Assembly (NCBI GenBank): GCA_030693515.1
Contig: JAUYAK010000095.1
Location: 62,001 to 126,000, forward strand
DNA: 64,000 nt
Direction of reading: 5' to 3'
Source: Opitutaceae bacterium
GTDB lineage: Bacteria; Verrucomicrobiota; Verrucomicrobiia; Opitutales; Opitutaceae
Below, piece by piece: positions 58,644 through 64,000 of this stretch. The notes beneath the pieces are model-generated. The model saw nothing but the letters and a program-made list of their open reading frames with translations, was not told the origin of the DNA and made no database searches. The position numbers and the translations under genes are program-made. Positions within the stretch are counted from its first letter, which is position 1. Each line of letters starts with the position of its first letter.

Positions 58644-59504
58644 ATGCGCTTGTTCGGAACTGTGAGTTCGAAACCGACACCTCCCGATAAAGCGCCCATT
58701 CTGGTGCAGCTGCAAAATGCAGCGTTCCAGAAGGCGAAATTTTGGTCGTGCGCGCTCGTAGGAATGCAGGTGTTTCTTTTTGCTGGCGGCCTCGTTTCTC
58801 TTCTCTCGGTGGGCTGGAGCTTGAGCTACCCATGGCTGGCTTTCCCCCTTGCGGCGGCAGGCGCAGTCATGACCGCGCGGGCTACGCACATGAAGAGCCG
58901 GGCGGAATCGCTTAAACGGCAGCATGAGTTCTTGGACGGCCTCGGCTCCGCTCCCTCGGATCGGACATTGGCGAACCTTCGGGCGGAGCTGCCTGCTGCC
59001 CTGCAGCCAGAGATTGATCGACTGCTGACGGAAGGCGTGACCTACGCCAGCGCGCAACCGGCGGGGCTGAAGCGAATCTTAGAAAATGTCTCCGAAAGTG
59101 CGTTTTTCAGCAGCCACCTCGCGACGAAGTGCGCAACCTACCTCCTCGCCCTCATGCTGATCACCGGGGTGGTCGCGGTCTCGTTTCTGCTTTTCTTTCT
59201 GACCACGCTGGACGATGCGACTACAGCGGTCACGGCGGCTCGGGCAATCGCCGCCACGCTGGTGTTCTTGATTTCCGCCGGGACGCTCAAGTCGTGGCGC
59301 GGCCATGTGAGCTTCAGCGCTAAAGCCAATCAAGCTCACGCCGAGGCGGCGCGATTATTGAAAGACGCGGAGCCGGATCCCTGTGAAACGCACCGCGTGC
59401 TCGCCGAATACCAGCTCGCGCGCGCCGGTGCGCCTATGATTCCCACGAAAATCTGGAAGATGCACCGCGATCGGTTGAACGCCATTTGGGCCAGCTCCCG
59501 CTAA
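58644..59504 (+). CDS. S-4TM transmembrane effector
   Basis: 286 residues. It starts with a short helix before the membrane part (ILVQLQNAAFQKAKFW), as in SMODS-associated 4TM proteins. Two hydrophobic helices lie at about 34-55 and 60-78. A soluble helical segment follows. Two more helices (YLLALMLITGVVAVSFLLFF and IAATLVFLISAGTL) precede a C-terminal tail with IPTKIWKMHRDRLNAIW. S-4TM proteins are CBASS membrane effectors thought to damage the membrane when a cyclic nucleotide is made. First gene of a five-gene operon; 13 bases to the next. Confidence 0.78.
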   Translation: MRLFGTVSSKPTPPDKAPILVQLQNAAFQKAKFWSCALVGMQVFLFAGGLVSLLSVGWSLSYPWLAFPLAAAGAVMTARATHMKSRAESLKRQHEFLDGLGSAPSDRTLANLRAELPAALQPEIDRLLTEGVTYASAQPAGLKRILENVSESAFFSSHLATKCATYLLALMLITGVVAVSFLLFFLTTLDDATTAVTAARAIAATLVFLISAGTLKSWRGHVSFSAKANQAHAEAARLLKDAEPDPCETHRVLAEYQLARAGAPMIPTKIWKMHRDRLNAIWASSR

Positions 59505-59517
59505 ATTTTTAAACACC

Positions 59518-60501
59518 ATGGAAACGATTAATTTCCTAACACCAGAGGTTTCGCAGGCCGACCTTGTTACATTCTCCGAGGAGCGGGTGAACCTGAAGCA
59601 GCCGGACGCGCAGCGGTATCGTAAGCAAGTATCCGATCTGCGGGAAGACCTCGAACGTTACATGGCGGAGCATCCGGACTTCGGCGTCGAGAAAATGCTC
59701 CTGTCCGGCAGTCTGGCCAAGGGCACCGCGCTCAAAACGATCCGTGACGCCGATGTCGCCGTCTATGTGAAAGGTGGTTCCGCGCCGCAAGAACTGGCGG
59801 CGTTGGTGCAATGGCTGGCGACCAAGCTCCGCCTGACCTACCCTCAGATCGATCCGCAAAAAATCACCGTGGATGGTCCGTGCGTGGTGATCGCCTTCAG
59901 CGGGACGGGCATCAAGGTTGAAATCACGCCGGTGTATTCGCTCGGTGATGCCGAAGGTCGGGGTTATTTGTGGGACCGGTCGACCGGCAAGAAGGTGCTG
60001 ACGAGTATTCCACGGCACTTGGAATTCACCCGGAAGCGCAAAGACAAACAGCCGACGCACTACGCGCAGGTCATCCGCCTCTTGAAGTGGTGGGTGCGCC
60101 AGCGCGAGAAAGACACGCTGGATTTCAAATTCCGTTCATTCCTGGTCGAACTCATCGTGGCTAAGGTCGCCGACAATGGCGCGGATTTCAGCGACTACCA
60201 CGTCGGCATCGAGAAGGTGTTTTCCTATATCCAGAACACCGGCCTGAAGGAACGCATTGCGTTCTCCGACTATTATAAGGCGACGTCTTTGCCGAAAACG
60301 CGAATGGGCGTAGTCGAGATCTTCGATCCGGTTAATCCGGAGAATAATGTGGCTGCCGACGTCACAGAATCGACGCGTATGCAGTTGGTGACCCTCGCCA
60401 GCACGGCACTCGACCACCTAAGTTACGCGCGCACCTGTCAAACCAAAGGCGAAGCGCTCGAATGCTGGCGCGACGTCATGGGCTCTTCCTTCAGCGCCTA
60501 A
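59518..60501 (+). CDS. CD-NTase (cGAS/DncV-like nucleotidyltransferase), first copy
   Basis: 327 residues. The catalytic core is visible: G64-S65 in LSGSLAKGTA, acidic D77 and D79 in IRDADVAVYV, and a third acidic residue E135 in IKVEITPVY, where aspartate is more usual. A helical C-terminal half follows (IRLLKWWVRQREKD, FRSFLVELIVAKVAD). Such enzymes make cyclic oligonucleotides on phage infection, once activated by HORMA and released by TRIP13 in type III systems. It sits between the membrane effector and the HORMA gene, five bases before the latter. Confidence 0.85.
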   Translation: METINFLTPEVSQADLVTFSEERVNLKQPDAQRYRKQVSDLREDLERYMAEHPDFGVEKMLLSGSLAKGTALKTIRDADVAVYVKGGSAPQELAALVQWLATKLRLTYPQIDPQKITVDGPCVVIAFSGTGIKVEITPVYSLGDAEGRGYLWDRSTGKKVLTSIPRHLEFTRKRKDKQPTHYAQVIRLLKWWVRQREKDTLDFKFRSFLVELIVAKVADNGADFSDYHVGIEKVFSYIQNTGLKERIAFSDYYKATSLPKTRMGVVEIFDPVNPENNVAADVTESTRMQLVTLASTALDHLSYARTCQTKGEALECWRDVMGSSFSA

Positions 60502-60506
60502 TCGCC

Positions 60507-61022
60507 ATGAGCTTTACAATGATACGAACGACCACGGAGTCGTTCACCTTGGTCCAAGCGAAGGAACTGGCCTCGAAGGTGACCGCGGACATGCGGCGCT
60601 GCCAACAGATCTATGGTCAGCCTCAAGAAAGCTGGATCAATGGCTACGGCACGGAACTCGCGCTATTGCTGAACGCGGGCTACGTCGAAGAATACGAGTT
60701 TGGTTTTCTGCGGAACGGCGCCCGAATTCTGTCGTGGAGTTATACGGTGAATTCGGTGGGCCAAATCGTATCCAACGACCGCCCCGGCCGAATGGTGGCG
60801 GGAGTGGATATCAGTGGCGCGAATTTTTTTAACCGGCTGAACAAAACCCGAAAGTTCTGGAATCTTCCGAAAGACCAACGTGACCGCGTCGAGGCGGATA
60901 TGCCGGTTCAGCGGACGATCTCTGACTCGCCCCCTGACGGCGTGGGCCGCTGGGTCTATGATCTGAATTATTCCGCCGGCGGCGTGACCCTGGGTCGGAA
61001 AACCTTCCACCCGTTCCCATGA
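60507..61022 (+). CDS. cap7: Bacterial HORMA-domain protein (Cap7-like)
   Basis: 171 residues from ATG 60507; an earlier in-frame start at 60462 overlaps the CD-NTase. Family features in order are TTTESFTLVQAKELASKVTA, QIYGQPQESWINGYGTELAL, GYVEEYEFGFL, RILSWSYTV and a C-terminal safety-belt-like RWVYDLNYSAGG. In type III CBASS, HORMA proteins sense infection through a peptide ligand and activate the CD-NTase. Stop overlaps the ATPase start (ATGA). Confidence 0.82.
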   Translation: MSFTMIRTTTESFTLVQAKELASKVTADMRRCQQIYGQPQESWINGYGTELALLLNAGYVEEYEFGFLRNGARILSWSYTVNSVGQIVSNDRPGRMVAGVDISGANFFNRLNKTRKFWNLPKDQRDRVEADMPVQRTISDSPPDGVGRWVYDLNYSAGGVTLGRKTFHPFP

Positions 61023-61942
61023 GCGTAAACAAAGATTTGTTCGAGACGGTCCTCACCTATCCGGACCCCGCCATGCAGGCGCGTTACGCGGCGCTCTGCG
61101 GCTTGGACGAGGTCCAGGCGCATCTGAGCAAGGAAGCGGAAACCCTGCTGCGTCCCGACCTGCTGGAAAAGTGGAGTAAGGATCATCATGGCACGCATCT
61201 GCCTGCGATCGATCTGCTGCGGCGTCGCCCGCCACTGATCATCTTTGCGGGCGACGTCGGCACCGGCAAAACGGAACTAGCTATGACGTTTGCCGATCCG
61301 CTCGCGCGCGCGATGGATTTAGAGATCGAGCTTTTCAATCTTAGCCTACGGGCGCGCGGTAGCGGTGCGGTCGGCGAAATGACGCGGTTGATCTCGAATG
61401 CCTTCGCGGAATTGCGCGCCCGTTGTCCGAAACTCCCGGACGGCGGGCGAAAGCCGACCGGAGCGGCAGTGCTGTTGATTGACGAGGCCGACGCGCTCGC
61501 GCAATCGCGGGAGTTGGCGCAAATGCATCACGAGGATCGCGCGGGGGTGAACGCATTGATCCGCGGCATCGATGATCTCGCGAATGCGCACCTGCCCTGC
61601 CTCGTTATCATGTGCACCAACCGCCTGAGCGCTTTGGACCCTGCGGTGCGCCGCCGGGCGGCGGCGGTATTCGATTTCAAACGCCCAAGCTTGGTCCTAC
61701 GCAAAAAATTGCTGACGGACCAACTTGCGGGCACACGTCTGACCGACAAAGAAATCACGGCGCTGGCGGATATGCTGGGCGAATCGAAAGGCCGCGACTA
61801 TGGCTTCACGTTCTCGGATATCACCCAGCGGCTGATTCCGGCAATTGTCCTGGCTGCTTATCCTCACGAGAAGATCACCGGAACGTTAGCGCTTCGGGTG
61901 GCGGCGACCATTCAACCCACCCCACCGTTCAAAGCGGAGTAG
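61019..61942 (+). CDS. cap6: TRIP13/Pch2-like AAA+ ATPase (Cap6-like)
   Basis: 307 residues. Walker A GDVGTGKT lies at residues 78-85, Walker B in AVLLIDEADALAQSRE, then CTNRLSALDPAVRRRAA (sensor 1 and arginine finger) and a sensor 2 helix region. This matches bacterial TRIP13 proteins, which unfold HORMA to switch the CD-NTase off. Four-base overlap with the HORMA gene. Its stop is 7 bases before the next CD-NTase. Confidence 0.87.
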   Translation: MSVNKDLFETVLTYPDPAMQARYAALCGLDEVQAHLSKEAETLLRPDLLEKWSKDHHGTHLPAIDLLRRRPPLIIFAGDVGTGKTELAMTFADPLARAMDLEIELFNLSLRARGSGAVGEMTRLISNAFAELRARCPKLPDGGRKPTGAAVLLIDEADALAQSRELAQMHHEDRAGVNALIRGIDDLANAHLPCLVIMCTNRLSALDPAVRRRAAAVFDFKRPSLVLRKKLLTDQLAGTRLTDKEITALADMLGESKGRDYGFTFSDITQRLIPAIVLAAYPHEKITGTLALRVAATIQPTPPFKAE

Positions 61943-61949
61943 GCGCGGC

Positions 61950-62822
61950 GTGACCACGATCAACGAATCGTTCGGTCGACTCGTCAGCCGGATTCTGCCC
62001 ACCGAAGCGGAAACGGAACGGCTGCAGCGCCATCGGCGCACCATTCAAACGCGGCTCGCCACCACGCTCGGCATTTCCGATTTCTTGAAGTTGGGAAGCG
62101 TCGTCCGCGGAACGTCGATCAAGGGCGATAGTGATCTCGATCTACTCGCAAAAATTCCGCGCGAGGGCGTTCGTTGGGGACGACGCACCATGAGTTCGGG
62201 CACGGTGCTGGGCAACGTGCGCTCCGAGCTGATCGACCGTTTGCCGAACACGGCGATAACCCGCGATGTTCATGCGATCGTGGTGTCGTTCGGGGGCGCG
62301 AACGTCGATGTCGTCCCCGCGTTTTTTCAGTCGTTTGATCCGCGAGGGCATCCCGTGTTTCGGATTCCTGACGGCCGGGACGGCTGGCTCGATACTTGCC
62401 CGGGCTTGCACGGTGATTTTATCGCCGCGGCCAATCACGCCAGCGGCGGAAAGCTTTCGAATGTCGCCCGGCTAGTAAAATTTTGGCGGAGTTGCCGACA
62501 GGAGCGCGTCCCGGTTTCGTCCTTTCATATCGAGATGGTGCTCGCACAAGAACAAATCTGCTCGGGCGTGAAGAGCTTTGCGGAGTGTTTCACTGAGGTG
62601 CTGCAAAGTCTGGCTCGGCGGGAATGCCGAGGACTCCACGACCCGAAGGGTATTTCCGGTTCCATTCCTGGTTGTCCGACCGAGGCTCAACGACTGCTGG
62701 CGTTACGCGGAGTGATTTACTCGCGGGATAAAGCGAAGCTGGCCCTGGAGGCGGCCAAATGGAGCACCGATGAAGCGCGGAGATATTGGAGTATGGTATT
62801 CAATGACCAATTCCCTGCCTGA
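61950..62822 (+). CDS. Second CD-NTase-like nucleotidyltransferase
   Basis: 290 residues from GTG 61950. The active site is complete: G49-S50 in KLGSVVRGTSIKG, D62 and D64 in DSDLDLLAK, and D120 in GANVDVVPAF. A helical C-terminal domain follows (VARLVKFWRSCRQERVPVSS, HIEMVLAQE). It is only distantly similar to the first CD-NTase, so this is not a recent duplication. Last gene of the operon, 7 bases after the TRIP13-like gene. Two CD-NTases in one type III-like operon is unusual. It might make a different product or regulate the first. Confidence 0.8.
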   Translation: MTTINESFGRLVSRILPTEAETERLQRHRRTIQTRLATTLGISDFLKLGSVVRGTSIKGDSDLDLLAKIPREGVRWGRRTMSSGTVLGNVRSELIDRLPNTAITRDVHAIVVSFGGANVDVVPAFFQSFDPRGHPVFRIPDGRDGWLDTCPGLHGDFIAAANHASGGKLSNVARLVKFWRSCRQERVPVSSFHIEMVLAQEQICSGVKSFAECFTEVLQSLARRECRGLHDPKGISGSIPGCPTEAQRLLALRGVIYSRDKAKLALEAAKWSTDEARRYWSMVFNDQFPA

Positions 62823-63094
62823 CCACTCGCGGTGGGATCTATTGGGAGGCTTTCAGTTAGCTGGAATTTGTATTCCCGGTGGCGCGAAGCCTACTCCAAA
62901 ATGTCGACGGCCTATCCGTGGGCTGTGGCATCCTTCAGTCCGACGCCAAGGCGATCTTGATGAACAGCAAAGCACAACAGGTGAGTCAGTCGCAAAAAAT
63001 CCGACATAGGCGATTTTAGCAGATTGCTGATGTCGTTTGCCTTTGCTGCCGGCCAGACGAGTGCCCGAAACTGGGCGACTACGCGAACACTCTC
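62823..63094. other. Gap between CBASS-like operon and pilin gene
   Basis: 272 bases, right edge of the cargo insertion. No gene, terminator with T-run or repeat was convincing. Confidence 0.35.
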
Positions 63095-63481
63095 TCAGTT
63101 CGGGCGCCCCGTTGCCTGCGACTGCTGCGCCGCGCTCGATCCGATGCTGCGCGTGACGTTGACGATCACGGGCGCAAACCAGAGCAGAATGGATGCGACC
63201 GTCGCGAGGATGGCCTTACCCAAACCCTCGTGGGTGATTTGATAATAGGCGACGCCGAGTCCGATCAGGCTGAGCAGTTTCAAGATGGCGTAAACGTAGC
63301 CGGCGATGTTGTTCATGCCACTCTGCAAGCCCGGGTCCATGTTCTGGGGACCGTTGAAGATGGAGTCGGCGCTCTGCGCGTGGGCCTGGCCCGCCGCGAG
63401 CCACAGCATGAAAGATATCAGCGCGGCGCATTTGAGCCAGTGCGGCACCATGCGAGCGGTTCCGGAATTCGAAGTGGTCAT
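63095..63481 (-). CDS. VirB2/TrbC-like pilin
   Basis: 128 residues from the ATG at 63479-63481. A signal peptide with a long n-region (ALISFMLWLAAGQAHAQS) precedes a mature part with two membrane helices (NIAGYVYAILKLLSLIGLGV and AILATVASILLWFAPVIVNV), the hairpin plan of VirB2/TrbC pilins. It probably forms the conjugative pilus. A class II motif lies 6 bases before the ATG. It is divergent from the next transfer gene. Confidence 0.72.
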   Translation of the reverse strand: MTTSNSGTARMVPHWLKCAALISFMLWLAAGQAHAQSADSIFNGPQNMDPGLQSGMNNIAGYVYAILKLLSLIGLGVAYYQITHEGLGKAILATVASILLWFAPVIVNVTRSIGSSAAQQSQATGRPN

Positions 63482-63487
63482 GCTCTC

Positions 63488-63497
63488 ATAGTAGCAA
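63488..63497 (-). promoter_or_regulatory. Class II motif TTGCTACTAT (minus strand)
   Basis: Six bases before the pilin ATG. Forms an inverted pair with 63523-63532. Confidence 0.7.
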
Positions 63498-63522
63498 TCC
63501 CCGCCACCGGGCTTCGGGCGCG

Positions 63523-63532
63523 TTGCTACTAT
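63523..63532 (+). promoter_or_regulatory. Class II motif TTGCTACTAT
   Basis: Seven bases before ATG 63540. Its mirror copy at 63488-63497 is 25 bases away. Confidence 0.7.
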
Positions 63533-63539
63533 CGAAACG

Positions 63540-63938
63540 ATGTGCACGCGCTTTCTGCTCACGGTCGTCTCACTCGCATGCTCCGCTTTGGTGGCAGGCG
63601 AGCCTCCGGCTTCAAGTCCAACGCCGGCTACGATTCCGCCTCCCGCGCCTTCCGAAACCGCGGTGCCCCTGAAAATCCCCGGTTACGAACTCCGCGTGCT
63701 CGACGTGCAAAAGGATGTCACGTTCAACGTCGGCGGCACGTGGACGCGGGCGTCGCTTCCCGTCTTCATCTATGTGCCGACCCCTACCACAGAGCGAACA
63801 CGTGCGCTTGAGCTGCTGCGTAAAACCTACGCCGACCTGCTCGCTTTGGCCAAGGCCCGCGAGTGGTCGGCGGCCGACCTTCAGCGTGTGCTGGCCGGAA
63901 TCGACGCCGCGATCACCGCCTTGGAGAAAACTCCATAG
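63540..63938 (+). CDS. Secreted hypothetical transfer protein
   Basis: 132 residues. A signal peptide (FLLTVVSLACSALVAGE) precedes a proline-rich linker and a small domain (PGYELRVLDVQKDVTF, then a helical RALELLRKTYADLLALAKAR). It is probably periplasmic. The gene pairs divergently with the pilin. No family recognised. Four bases separate it from the next gene. Confidence 0.6.
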   Translation: MCTRFLLTVVSLACSALVAGEPPASSPTPATIPPPAPSETAVPLKIPGYELRVLDVQKDVTFNVGGTWTRASLPVFIYVPTPTTERTRALELLRKTYADLLALAKAREWSAADLQRVLAGIDAAITALEKTP

Positions 63939-63941
63939 ACC

Positions 63942-64000
63942 ATGCTCACCGTCCGCTATCACCGTCAGTTCGCGCGCTCCATCTACGTCTGGGGCGTGTT
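63942..64000 (+). CDS. Start of a transfer gene, possibly VirB3-like (cut by window end)
   Basis: Only 19 codons are visible (MLTVRYHRQFARSIYVWGV). Position after the pilin and a short basic N-terminus suggest a VirB3-like or similar membrane protein, but the evidence is thin. Confidence 0.35.
   Translation, partial: MLTVRYHRQFARSIYVWGV

Overview
The window reads as high-GC chromosomal DNA from a Verrucomicrobiota bacterium, most likely Opitutaceae-like. The assignment is an inference from the dense secreted sulfatase cluster, the gene style and the HU-type protein. No rRNA, tRNA or other taxonomic marker was seen. It splits into a host catabolic block on the left and a large integrative/conjugative element that runs off the right edge.

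Host block (1-11090): five sulfatases (one cut by the left edge), one fused to a HEAT-like tail and one to a PA14-like domain, plus a periplasmic PQQ dehydrogenase with a haem-c domain and a decayed glycoside-hydrolase tail. Together they suggest breakdown of sulfated polysaccharide.

Element, regulatory and accessory half (about 11300-32720): a double ribbon-helix-helix protein, an HU-like protein, two element-encoded sigma-70 family factors, a compact tyrosine integrase and about 25 mostly unknown genes. These include a MoxR-type ATPase with a HEXXH/VWA partner, a PP-loop sulfotransferase-like protein, tandem paralogues, a nucleotidyltransferase pair and a RadC-like protein. About 21 copies of a short motif (consensus YTATCTGCGG) sit in this half. 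In about 16 of them a start codon follows the TATCT after 6-7 bases, which suggests leaderless transcription from a shared unusual -10 element.

Element, transfer half (about 32720-64000): an array of four repeats at about 42-bp spacing, two small relaxosome-like proteins, a relaxase, a GspE/PilB-type ATPase, VirB8-, VirB9- and VirB10-like proteins, a lipoprotein, a VirD4/TraG-type coupling protein operon on the minus strand, a TOPRIM protein, a VirB2-like pilin and the start of what may be a VirB3-like gene. These genes carry a second motif, TTGCTAYNAT, again placed for leaderless or nearly leaderless starts and twice arranged as divergent inverted pairs.

Two cargo sites interrupt the transfer half. 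Site 1 (44371-46692) has a protein with nucleotidyl-cyclase-like sequence features and a DUF3800 gene pair. Site 2 (56492-62822) has a RloA/RloB (AbiL-like) pair diverging from a five-gene CBASS-like operon: S-4TM membrane effector, CD-NTase, HORMA, TRIP13-like AAA+ ATPase and a second CD-NTase. The HORMA/TRIP13 genes make it type III-like, and the presence of two different nucleotidyltransferases is its most unusual trait.
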